Source: Cymbomonas tetramitiformis
Lineage: Eukaryota; Chlorophyta; Pyramimonadophyceae; Pyramimonadales; Pyramimonadaceae
Assembly: GCA_001247695.2 (NCBI GenBank)
Contig: LGRX02016005.1
Location: forward strand, 1 to 17,735
DNA: 17,735 nucleotides
Direction: 5' to 3'
The first letter of the stretch is position 1. Every line of letters starts with the position of its first letter. Under the pieces are notes generated by a model. That model made no database searches. It saw only the letters and a list, made by a program, of their open reading frames with translations, and was not told the origin of the DNA. This document shows, in pieces, positions 8,100-17,624 of the stretch. The translations under genes were made by a program, and so were the position numbers.

Positions 8100-8184
8100 T
8101 GTGGTCTATCGGTAAAACTACAAGACATCTTGAGAACTTAAGTCTGTACTTAGTAAACCCAGCACGGACCGAAACATATTTCAA
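8100..8184 (+). other. probable LINE 5' leader before ORF2
   Basis: This is the short segment between the mariner-type element and the first ATG of ORF2. The motif GGACCGAAA occurs at about 8166 and also just left of the mariner-type element (about 7728), so the element may have inserted into a continuous leader. No promoter is recognisable. Confidence 0.3.
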
Positions 8185-9678
8185 ATGGAGATAATAATTG
8201 ATAAAGACATAAGCGGCAGCATAATTATGACATATTACATAATGCGACACCTCTTGAGATGTGAGGAAAACATTAAAACACGAGCAGAACTGCAAAAAAC
8301 CACTTACGGGCCCGCTATCATGCTTTTCCATTTAATGGCGGGACTCGGCAAAATGAATTTGAACCCTAAACAATATTTTCCGGGGCCTAGAGTCATAATA
8401 CACCTAGCCCACAAGAGACCAAAGGCCTGCAAAAGGATTAGTAAGGGCGCCTTGAAATACATGATACAAAACCCAAAAATGGCATGGCTTTTGGAGAGGA
8501 CACGGACCCGAAATACAAAGAAATCTAAATTGAAATCACCTCAAAGAATAACGAAACATAAAACCCACCGCAAGAAGGGCAACGATACCAAACAACATAA
8601 TATGCCTGAACCTGATCAGATGTTAAGCGGTGGAGCAATCACCGAAGATAATGCAGTAGATGAAAATAAAATGGCCACGGAATCACTTCTTTCAGAAAAG
8701 GGGTGGTTAAATGCAACTCATGTTGGTGACGCAATGAAAATTCGGGACCCGAGTACCATTGCCCCCATGGACCTCACAGACATGATGCTAAAGATGACAG
8801 TGGAGGACCAAAAACTCACACAACTCATTAATAGCAGACTCAAGAAATATGGCCACACACAAATAGGCGTGTGTGACAATATACATTGGCGTCTCATAAT
8901 GATCCGCTTATCATCATCTGGGAAAATAGAAGCTTACATATATGACCCTTTTGGAGATAAAGCCGAAAGAGAAACCATCAATATGATTGTGGTAGCACTC
9001 AGAACCTGGCTGAAAAATCTCAAAGCCACCACAGAATATAAGGAATCCACAATTACCATTAGCAAGGATACATTTCAAACAGATACATACAACTGTGGCA
9101 CATGGGTAGCAAAAACCGCTTTCAGATGGGCCCAGTGGAACAGAGGTTCCCATCAGACCTCATTTTTCGAGTACCTAAAATATGACCTATGTAGCGGGGA
9201 GTATGGCGACAAAACAATGCAAAAGGAAATACATAAATACCGATTAGAATTCAGGAAAGAAATAGGGCTGCTGGCCAAGAATACCCGCAACACACTGGAG
9301 CTCAAAACCTTGGAGCCCACTGGAAATGACGCTGCAACCAGCGGCCCAAATATGACTTCACCTTCCCACCATATCCTCACACAGAGAGGTGCCACACCTA
9401 AAAAGCAGATAGAAACTCTGACAGAAACTTTCAGACTGGAATGGAAGACACACACCACTAATGAAACGATTGTTTCAGAAGCCATCGAATCACATAGGAA
9501 ATATCATCACACCTCGAACACGGATAACACCAACATTCAAATTCATCTTCTTGTGATTAATGAAATATGGTCAACTGCGGTCCACATCATTCCAGAAAGA
9601 AAGATTATTTATTGTGATTTTGATATTTCTACCATAAACACCAGAAAGACAGTTTCACACCTCTCCCTCAAGACCTAA
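8185..9678 (+). pseudogene. LINE ORF2 fragment 1: Ulp1/C48-like cysteine protease
   Basis: This 497-codon piece begins at the first ATG of ORF2. Residues 1-110 are an unrecognised N-terminal region, followed by a basic linker (about 105-140). Residues 174-330 match the Ulp1/SENP (peptidase C48) fold: a WL near 174, then His234 in HWRLIMI, Asp254 in YDPFGD, Gln298 and Cys304 in QTDTYNCGTWV. All catalytic positions (His, Asp, Gln, Cys) are present. Known C48 enzymes cleave SUMO/NEDD8 or process polyproteins; in a LINE it could process the ORF2 polyprotein or deconjugate host SUMO, which is inference. Residues ~420-497 (IQIHLLVINEIWSTAVHII then CDFD) look like the start of a second, degenerate protease-like unit that continues after the frame change. 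The stop at 9676 is a lesion, not a natural end. Confidence 0.85.
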
Positions 9679-9680
9679 GT

Positions 9681-10334
9681 GTGCACCGCATAACCTTGAA
9701 ACTGGGAGTACATCCGAACAACATGGGGGTTTTCAATTTTACACTAGCCCACAAAGCCTTTCACATCCTGCACAACACTAAATTCTTCTCGGCAGCACAA
9801 TTAAACAGAGATCTACTATACGAACTTGAAAACCTAAATATTAGAATTCTACCACAAACGGGCAGAGAAGCTAGGATAACCAAACACGAAAATAACAAAG
9901 CCATTTCGACCATACGACAATCACTAAGAATTCACCTCCCGAAAATCGATGCACATCCAACAAAGCCAAATCCTGAAAACAAAGAGTGTAAATCCACCTA
10001 CACTGCTTATAATCACCTCATCTCAGGCAAAGGAAAGCTTTCTAGCGCACCCCACACACATGGATACCGCAGGAAACACTCTCATAAACAAAAGAGAATA
10101 ATCCTAAAAACCAAATGCACAAACAAAATCTTTGATTGTGAGAACATCTATGACGCAGATGGCAGATGCATTTTACAAAACGCAAAACACAAAAGCGCCA
10201 TTAAACAATCAGAAGAATTAGACCGACTTACAAAACTACAACTAGCACAACACTCTGACAATTTGATTATAATGGGTACGAATATGAGAGGCCTCCGACA
10301 CCACAAAGAAGATAAAGACAGTTTATTTGGTTAA
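9681..10334 (+). pseudogene. LINE ORF2 fragment 2: degenerate protease-like unit and APE start
   Basis: This is the continuation of fragment 1 in another frame; the frame is already open upstream of 9681, so no start codon is implied. Near its start, NNMGVFNFTLAHKAF resembles the NCGTWVAKTAF segment around the protease cysteine of fragment 1, but with Met in place of Cys, which suggests an inactive second C48-like domain. A basic linker of roughly 130 residues follows. The last ~25 residues, LIIMGTNMRGLRHHK, are the first motif of the APE/EEP endonuclease; the Asn at 10281-10283 is the conserved active-site residue of the N-x-RGL motif. The frame is lost at about 10325. Confidence 0.7.
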
Positions 10335-10668
10335 ATTAGAAACAATCTGCAATCTTTTAATTGACAGACGGGCCGATATAATATGTATATCAGAAACCAA
10401 GGTGAATATCGAAAACCTTGCATTAAGTGAAACCCTAATGACACAAAAAGGAATTCAATTTCGCACATCTCACGTAAATGAAAGAGCTTCCATTGGTTCC
10501 ATGATCTTATGGAATCCGAAAAGTTTACCACTATCCACCTCGGTTACCACAATTGATGGAGATGCAAAGAGGGCAGTAATGACCAAATTTTCAGGAAATA
10601 ACGGTTTGGAGCTCTACATAGCTAGCGGCTATATGAATGATGCCACACTAGTAGATGAACAAATATAA
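10327..10668 (+). pseudogene. LINE ORF2 fragment 3: APE endonuclease, middle part
   Basis: The segment ADIICISETKV carries the catalytic Glu (codon 10393-10395) of the exonuclease-endonuclease-phosphatase family used by LINEs to nick target DNA. The TAA at 10666-10668 is an in-frame lesion, because the same frame continues with LYDTLTDWAGKAGNNPNK, a plausible APE helix, to about 10717. The next fragment then takes over in another frame. No independent start codon is needed. Confidence 0.8.
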
Positions 10669-11911
10669 TTATATGACACACTCACTGACTGGGCAGGAAA
10701 GGCAGGAAATAATCCAAATAAAGGCCTACATCGAGATAGGTGACAAAAACTGTACTATTACCCCAAATCGGCGAGTGTCAGGTGGAAATTACATGTCATA
10801 TCAAGAGCATTTTGAGAAGAATAAGCAGCTTTTAACTTATTTCAACAATGACAGATGTTCTCTTAATGAACTGATAATGGACCGTAACCCAAACACAGAA
10901 ATCTTCACACATGTTATATCCAAAAACTCAAAAGCAAAACTTACCCATATCATGGCCAACTCAGCTATGGCAGAAATGACAGTCAAATCTGGATGGACAG
11001 GGGAAAACCCTTATATCATCTCCGACCACGGGATAGTATGGGCTGAATTTAAGCTCCCTCAAAACGACACTAAACCTGAGATATCTACAGATACAACTTT
11101 GCCAACACCTAGATTCAATGGTGCCAAGGAAACCACACATGATGAGTACCCAGGTTACCCAATCAGAATGACAAACAAAGATACGGATACAAAAAGGAAA
11201 ACAAACAAGAAAGATATTGTAGGACTCCTTGAAGCAAACGGATACAGCACAAATGAACTGGTGCACGCGTGCATCAATAAAAACAAAGCAAGAGCCGCTA
11301 TCAGCACCATCAAGGGTGACACCACTGATCTCGATCTCAGACGGGATAATACAGACGGCAGCCCCATAACAGTGAACAAGCTCATAGCAAAAAATGAAGA
11401 GACAGACAACATAGAACAATGTCTAAAATGGCACAACAAACCCAAGGAATGGTGGATTCACCTTAATAGCCCATGGCATGCAGCTCACTTACTCTCTAGA
11501 GGAAAGGGGATGCCAGAAGGTGGTCTCAACTTAGGCCATAACGACAAAGATAACATCTGGCATATAGGTTCGCCTCACCTACTGAACAGGAAAGATGTAA
11601 ATGCCTATCTCAAACGTCACCTTTCATTCAGCTCACTGGAAGTTAAGAAAATCACGAAATCCAGCACAGACGATCACATGACCTGCTGGGATATCCTTCT
11701 ACAACCCCATATGCCTGCTAAATTCTGGAATTTGTACGGATCTGAGATGCATTCGGAAGAAATAGACTGCACGGCCCATTTATCCCAATACGCTACAGGC
11801 TGGGTGTCTTACACTGAAAGACTACATAGCACACTCGAAATGGAAAATGGTTCAGAAGCAGCTAGAAACGGCGGCACTGGCCTCAAGGAAATGCACCCTG
11901 ACGCGACATAG
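10655..11911 (+). pseudogene. LINE ORF2 fragment 4: APE C-terminal part and linker
   Basis: Only the portion from about 10718 is the real frame; the first ~20 codons are out of register with the endonuclease. GDKN at 10739-10750 corresponds to the APE GDxN motif, and SDH at 11021-11029 is the conserved Ser-Asp-His that closes the active site. Some 290 residues of polar linker follow without a family I recognise, as is common between APE and RT in LINEs. The TAG at 11909-11911 is in frame with the following segment. Confidence 0.8.
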
Positions 11912-12178
11912 GATACCCTGCACAAATTGGCACATCAGGCGGCAAGTGACGTTTTTGGCACCAAGAATCTGAACAAAACTGGGAGGTCTGAAAAACCATC
12001 AGCAGTATCTAATTATATATACAAATGGCTAAACACAGTACGCCGCACCATCAAATATTTGGACACAAGAACTCATGTTAGTAACATTCCAAAGCAAGCC
12101 AAAAAGGCTGCCCGCACACTACCGTTTGCTTCGCTCCAACCCAAACACAATGAAGCAGCAGCCACATGGAGATTATGA
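11912..12178 (+). pseudogene. LINE ORF2 fragment 5: linker between endonuclease and RT
   Basis: Same frame as fragments 4 and 6, bounded by two in-frame stops (TAG 11909, TGA 12176). The sequence is basic and polar (PKQAKKAARTLPFASLQPKH), with no recognised domain. It belongs to the connector ahead of the reverse transcriptase. Confidence 0.7.
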
Positions 12179-13684
12179 TTGCATGAAAATTATGTAATAA
12201 TCAGAAATGCTTTTCAAAAAAGCAGAGACACAGACATTGAACGACGCAAACTTCGAGAAAAGGAAGCCCTGCAACATCTCTCCTCAACTAACCTTTCGAG
12301 GTTTCTAGACACAGTCATGGGAAAGATGAAACCTACTGAAAAAGGTGCAGCCGCAACCCCAGGTAGTGATGGAAAGATACCTGAGACAAAATCAGAAAGA
12401 CTAAACACAGCACTAGATGAGTACCAAAAAAAATCTACTAACCCGAGTGAGCCAGATGAACTCCCACCGTGGCTCACTGACATTCTCAAGGATAGCCCTA
12501 AAATCCCCGATACGGCCGCCGCAAGACTACTGACAGAAATCACGCACAAAGAACTTCAACAAGCATACTCGGACTGTGGTATTTCTACAGCACCAGGACC
12601 CTCAGGAATGAGATACTCGCAGTGGATCAAGGGCCCAGAGAATTTTCAAGAAGTTACTGTCTCACTTTTTAACCACATTCTTATAACTGGGAGATTTCCT
12701 AAGAGTGCAAAAGCTGGAGCCATCCTTCCAATCCCTAAAAACCCCTCTGCACCATGTACCATAGATAAGTCAAGACCCCTCACAATGTTGGAAACGGGCC
12801 TTAAACTATTTAATACAATAATTGCTAATCGTCTCAAAACAATACTCAACACCCACCCCATTCTCTTCCCCATTCAAGATGCCTTCCTTCCGAATAAAAA
12901 CATAGATGACTCACTCCAAATTTTGAATGAAGTAATTTCGGATGCCAATAGATACGACAAAGACCTCCATGTAGTTTACCTGGACCTCAAACAAGCATTT
13001 GACAGAGCTGAATTCTGGATGAGCAATTTAGCACTCAGAAAGTTAGGACTCCCATCACAAATAATTAACATCATCTCAGACATCACCAATGATGCCTCTA
13101 GAATGGTACTTACTGAAGAAGGCCTCACAGATGAATGGTCCCTCGAATGTGGAGTTCCTCAGGGAGAAGTTTTGAGCCCACTAAGGTTTGTAGCCATTAT
13201 GGATATTCTGGCAATTTGGTTAGCAAAAAGAGCAAACGGTGCAAACCCGACAGGAACCACATATGGATACGAACTGAACTCGGAACGCCATAGACCAGAC
13301 AAACCAGGGGAAAATGTTATTCCTCCCTCCCAAAACCTATTAGAAAAGGACACCCCTTTAAATATCGTTGCACGGTTCTTCTGCGATGACATCATGCTCG
13401 TGGGGAAAACTAAAGACGAAGTTCAAGACATGCTAGGTATAGGTAATGAATTTATGAGCTTTATCGGTATTCCCATCAATGTTAAGAAATCCAAATACTC
13501 TTACAGAAAGCGCATCAAACCCCAGGGCAAAATGGTAACACGATATGACCTGTCTGATGATTTACTTATCTCTGGGGTCACCTGGAGCCCAATACCAATG
13601 ACTCAAGTCCTTCCATTGATGCGAAATGGATACCCCCTGAGTCACCAGAATATCTCGATTTCTCTAACTACAGCAAAGAGGTAA
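12179..13684 (+). pseudogene. LINE ORF2 fragment 6: reverse transcriptase domain
   Basis: All the core RT motifs can be read. APGPSGMRY precedes the fingers; KSRPLTMLETGLKLFNTIIANRL is LINE-type motif 1-2; motif A is YLDLKQAFD with the first catalytic Asp at 12983-12985; motif B is CGVPQGEVLSPLRF; motif C is FCDD at 13382-13390 with the catalytic Asp pair at 13385-13390; motif D is IPINVKKSKYS. Motif C has Cys where most LINEs have Ala, a position known to vary. The enzyme would copy element RNA at the nicked target site. The reading frame is lost near 13600: after about that point the open frame is a shadow, and the primer-grip motif appears in the next fragment. Confidence 0.92.
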
Positions 13685-14715
13685 ACAGATACCTCGGAGT
13701 ATGGTTTGCACTAAATGGGGAATGGGACAAACAGGCGGAAATCCTTATCGACAGACTTAAATCTACTCTCACATCCATCCAACTGCAACACATGACTCTA
13801 CACTAGCTAAGATATGTTATAAATGCGGTCGTAGTTCCAAGGATGGCGTACCCCCTTAAAGTTACCTCAGCAATTGCCAACTCCTCAAAGAATGTTGCAA
13901 TCGAATTAGACAAAATGATAGCTTCGTTTATATTCAAATACCTGGGCTGCCCAGTTGACACCAATCACCAAATAATCTGGACAGCAGTCTGCCAAGGCGG
14001 GTACGGTATTGATAGTGTCTTTGATATTGTAACCGCGACGTGTATTACTGAAACTATGAACACCCTGTGTTCTGCAGATGAACACGAATATTGGCAACAC
14101 AACCACACGGACCGTATCACTGACCCCCACCTTATCTCACTATACCGTAGAAACAGCAATCTATGGCTTAAAATAATAATTCAAAACATGAACAACGAAA
14201 TGAGTAATAATGCCATCTCGGGCTTCCCCTTATCACACTATGCAACCTACAGTCACACAAAAGACAAACGCTTTAACTGGTTCAGGCGTACAGGTCACAT
14301 TATGGCAAAACTTGGATACGCTATCGACTCTAAAAATTACCCTGAAAATGAAGCTGGTGAAACCACATTAGTCACCACCCTTCCCAGACAACTCTACATG
14401 TCAAGGAATGTTACCTCCGCAATTCAAAAATATAACCTTAAGCACACAGGTTCCTTTCTGACTCCCTGCGGTGGAATGTTAAAAAACTGGCAAGAAAGCA
14501 AAGGCTTTTTCAGGCTGAACGGTAATAGACCCCCTGGATGGCTAACCGCAATCGAAAAGGAAATGCTTCAAAACCCCGTAGATTTGGACCCACAGGCCAG
14601 ATATGTCAAGAAACAATATAGAGACAACATAGTACCCCCGGACACGGGTGAGTTTCATTGGAAAGGAAATGGTGACCGAGATTCCATCTCTCTTATTCCA
14701 CATTACCAATATTGA
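13600..14715 (+). pseudogene. LINE ORF2 fragment 7: RT motif E, thumb and connector
   Basis: KEVNRYLGVWFALNGEWDKQ (from about 13672) is the LINE RT motif E/primer-grip region (consensus ..YLGv.f) and continues motif D of the previous fragment. An in-frame TAG at 13804-13806 interrupts it. RMAYPLKVTSA and the Trp/Gly-rich stretch around 13975-14010 (IIWTAVCQGGYGID) match the thumb/connector region that follows LINE RTs. The frame shifts again near 14705. Confidence 0.8.
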
Positions 14716-14890
14716 CTTAGAGGCCATGTCAATACAATATACAGAATACAGTAACAATGCCAAAAACCCTAATGTCTTTGTCAGAATCGAAGGAACCAAC
14801 AGTCTTCAATACGACTTTGAATATAGCATCACCAATGACGGTTGCATCCTAATTCCAGCAGGTTCCATTTTCGAATATAATGACCATATG
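14700..14890 (+). pseudogene. LINE ORF2 fragment 8: connector before RNase H
   Basis: Between 14705 and about 14890 the coding frame is that of a piece reading HITNIDLEAMSIQYTEY...IPAGSIFEYNDHMD. That frame stays open to 14986, but after about 14890 the better sequence (LSVLAKVSDINSHYDYISD) is in the frame of the RNase H piece. No domain is recognised; this is connector sequence. Confidence 0.6.
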
Positions 14891-15660
14891 GACCCGCCCT
14901 TTCTGTTCTTGCTAAAGTCAGTGATATTAACTCACACTATGATTACATCTCAGACAGACAGTATGAGACCATTATTGCCAGAATGAAAAACAAAACTGCG
15001 GAAGAAGAAAGTGAATACAGCTGCCCTAGCGACTCAGAAGAAGAATCTACCCCCTTCGCCGAAAAGAGCAAACAAATGGAGGATTATGATATGGCAAGCG
15101 ATGGTTCCCTATTTGCTGGTAAAAAATCAGCATGCAGTGGTGCAGCATATGCCATAAAAAACTTTGACAACGGAATGCCACTTGTTCGGAAGATGAATAT
15201 CCCCCCCTCAAGAACTTTCGCCGCACCGGGGCTTCTTATCAAGGAAGATATCCAAAACCCTAGTAGCACATCTGCTGAAATTGCGGGACTGCGATTCTTA
15301 CTCACAGAACAAAAAGAGAATCTCCTCAAATCCATGACTCCAATGGTACATGCCATTGACTCCATGGCCGCAATATCTGCTGTAACAAAGGATGGCAGAT
15401 CCATGAGTGCCCGGGACAAATTACGTGAAGCTAATCGCAGAGATGTGCAGGCTGTTCGCCTACTGTTAGAAGAACTTGGCTTCTACAGTGAAGGAGACCA
15501 CAGTAAAATCATCCTTAAATGGATCAGGGGTCACAATAATGACAAAGTCCATGACAGAGTGGACCGTACTGCCAAAAGAGCTTCATTCAGAGGGGGTTGT
15601 TTAGACATCTCCCGCTACGCCGTACTGCCAAAAGAGCTTCATCCAGAGGGGGTTGTTTAG
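14884..15660 (+). pseudogene. LINE ORF2 fragment 9: RNase H domain
   Basis: It opens with an acidic Ser/Glu linker (PSDSEEEST). Type I RNase H motifs follow in order: ASDGSLFAG with Asp at 15100-15102, SAEIAGLRFLL with Glu at 15277-15279, HAIDSMAAI with Asp at 15358-15360, and WIRGHNNDKVHDRVDRTAK with the final Asp at 15562-15564. All four acidic residues of the D-E-D-D active site and the GHN loop are present. The enzyme would degrade RNA in the RNA:DNA hybrid. A 56-bp tandem duplication immediately after the last motif shifts the frame, so the end at 15660 is artificial. Confidence 0.88.
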
Positions 15661-15676
15661 ACATCTCCCGCTACGA
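15565..15676 (+). repeat. 56-bp tandem duplication causing a frameshift
   Basis: Two adjacent 56-bp copies begin CGTACTGCCAAAAGAGCTTC at 15565 and 15621 and differ at two positions (T/C inside, C/A at the last base). Because 56 is not a multiple of three, the second copy is read in another frame. Read in its own frame it repeats AKRAS.RGGCLDISRY and leads into the downstream coding sequence, so the pre-duplication gene was continuous here. Confidence 0.95.
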
Positions 15677-15788
15677 CCCTGCCGAGGAACTGCTGCCCTT
15701 CTCTTTATTCTTTTTTGAGGTCCCTATTTTAGGTGATATCCGCAGTCACATTAGAAGAATCCAACGTCTCTCACACTACCATAATTAG
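15621..15788 (+). pseudogene. LINE ORF2 fragment 10: post-RNase H connector
   Basis: From the second duplication copy the frame reads CLDISRYDPAEELLPF, then FEVPILGDIRSHIRRIQRL, and reaches an in-frame TAG at 15786-15788. The same frame continues directly into the zinc-finger/methyltransferase piece. It is a connector without its own recognised domain. Confidence 0.7.
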
Positions 15789-17348
15789 AGAACTCTACAG
15801 TCTCAAGGGAAGTACTTGAGGATGCTCAACGAGAATAACATTACCCCCACTAAAGACATTTCCAAAATAACACCTAAAGCTTTCACTGCGTCTAGAAGCA
15901 GAGAACTCCTGGGTCTCCAAGCCTCTCCAGCACGTTTATTTAAACTGGGGAAAATCGAAACTGAAACCTGCCCCTACTGCCAACAGAATACAAAATGCAC
16001 CTTCGAACACATCCAACTTGAATGCTCAGGACATAATAATAGTTTGTATAATCTTAGAACAACCCAGGATGTCGAACTAAGGAAAATCATCGCTGATGAA
16101 ATCTCAGAAAAGCCTAAACTCCTAAACCCTGGAAAAGGTACCACATACATCAAAACACAGCCATCGAAACTTTTTCCACTTGCTGACCTAAGACAGGAAA
16201 TGAATGAGGAATTATACTTACACGCTCTCCCGGAAGCTAGCATGTACCGACCATCAAGTTCAAAAAAGAATACCATTGCTGTGACCGCTAAACCCGAAGT
16301 GGACCATGCCACGGGAACAATTAAATATCCCGAACTCCAATATGTCCAAAAGAAAGAGTTTTGGAAACTTTTGGCCTGGCGCCGCCTTTCCAACAAAGCA
16401 GTCCCATGCTCACTTGCGGAGTACTCGAATAGGGCACACGATATTCATGAAGCACTCAATGCATGTAAGTTTGAATCGGGAGATCCCAAAAACTGCTACG
16501 CAATCAGAAGAAGCCTCTTAGATATTTTGGTGGATGACAGAAACCTGGACAAAAACGGCTGTGAACTTTTCTCCAACCCACTAAATGCCCACCCTAGAAT
16601 TCACTCGAGAAGATGCATACCCACCACAAGAATGAAAAAAGTCCTCAGGCCCTTCTGCCATCATGGAAAAATTGGCTTTGATGGTCTCGCTTGGGATGCC
16701 TACGTGGACCCGACAACAGGCATTGGTAGAATCGTTTATGGAAATCCCCCCTTCGATGGGAAAGATAAGGGCAAATCTTCGGCGGTTATGACTACCTTGG
16801 AAATGGGACATAAAGCGGCTAACACCGTCCCTGGATTTTCAGGAACATGGATCCTTCCACTGTCTCCCAAAAACCAAAAAAGATGGTTCGATAAAGGCTT
16901 TAAACTTGTTTTCAGATTCCCGCATAACACTATCCCATTTATCCCACATGGCTATTGGACGGGTGATGACCCCTACGTTCTTCCAGGTGGTGGATGCTAT
17001 AAGGATGACTTTTTGGATGTTGTTATCATAGCTATAGACAGTGCACCCAGTGATACCCAACCAGCCTTTGACTGGAGGCCCACACAGAGAAAGATTGCCA
17101 GATGGTTCCTAAAGGTTCTTCCCAAGTCCAGAGTCACGAAGAAGAGGCTAGAACACACAGGAGTCAGCCCTGATATTTGGAATGAAGTTCTGAATGAAAG
17201 CGACAAGGTACTTCCCTCTTCGCTTTGTCCATGGCCCACTCAAGACCCTCCTTATCATCAGAGTGATATTGAGCCCTATTATGGTGGTCACCACGACACG
17301 ACAATCACCAATGCAAATTCCAAGCCCTTCATAAGCACCGTGAAATGA
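15789..17348 (+). pseudogene. LINE ORF2 fragment 11: zinc finger and N6-adenine methyltransferase-like domain
   Basis: About 50 residues in, CPYC, then C, EH and EC (CPYCQQNTKCTFEHIQLEC, 15969-16026) form the zinc-binding motif that usually follows LINE RT/RNase H. After a ~230-residue linker comes a methyltransferase-like region: FDGLAWDAY (about 16677-16703), VYGNPPFDG with NPPF at 16743-16754, then WILPLSPKNQKRWF and FRFPHNTIPFIPHGYW. This order (DGL..W, NPP[FY], a Leu-Pro strand, then a Pro-Phe loop) matches phage-type DNA N6-adenine methyltransferases (Dam family). NPPF is also the catalytic motif of PCIF1-type cap m6Am enzymes, and ELFSNPLN just upstream recalls that family, so substrate (DNA or RNA) is open. 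A stop (TGA 17346) is in frame with the tail. Confidence 0.75.
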
Positions 17349-17624
17349 CCCAAAGTTCTTACACTCATGGGATACTTCCCTCCTCTTTTTGGTACTGTCC
17401 TCAACACGATAGGTGTTCCACGTGGTAAGATTAAACCACTCCTCAAAAAACTTTCAAGAATTTGTAGGCAACACACCAAAAACAGGCGAGACGTGTTTCT
17501 GTTAAACACCACCACCACCTTAAACACTGACCCACATACAGTTGACATCTCGAGCAATGAAACCATGACAAAAACAGAAGCCGTGCAACAGTCAAACGAT
17601 TTTCTTCAAACCCTCTTGCAATAA
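17349..17624 (+). pseudogene. LINE ORF2 C-terminal tail
   Basis: Same frame as the methyltransferase piece after the TGA at 17346-17348. It reads GVPRGKIKPLLKKLSRICRQ, basic and helix-like, then a Thr/Asn-rich end, and stops at TAA 17622-17624, the likely natural end of ORF2. No domain is recognised. Confidence 0.6.

Noticed and set aside
10655..17624. Reassigned stop codons or stop readthrough in ORF2
   Set aside because: The in-frame stops are of all three kinds and occur with several frameshifts, as expected for a decayed copy.
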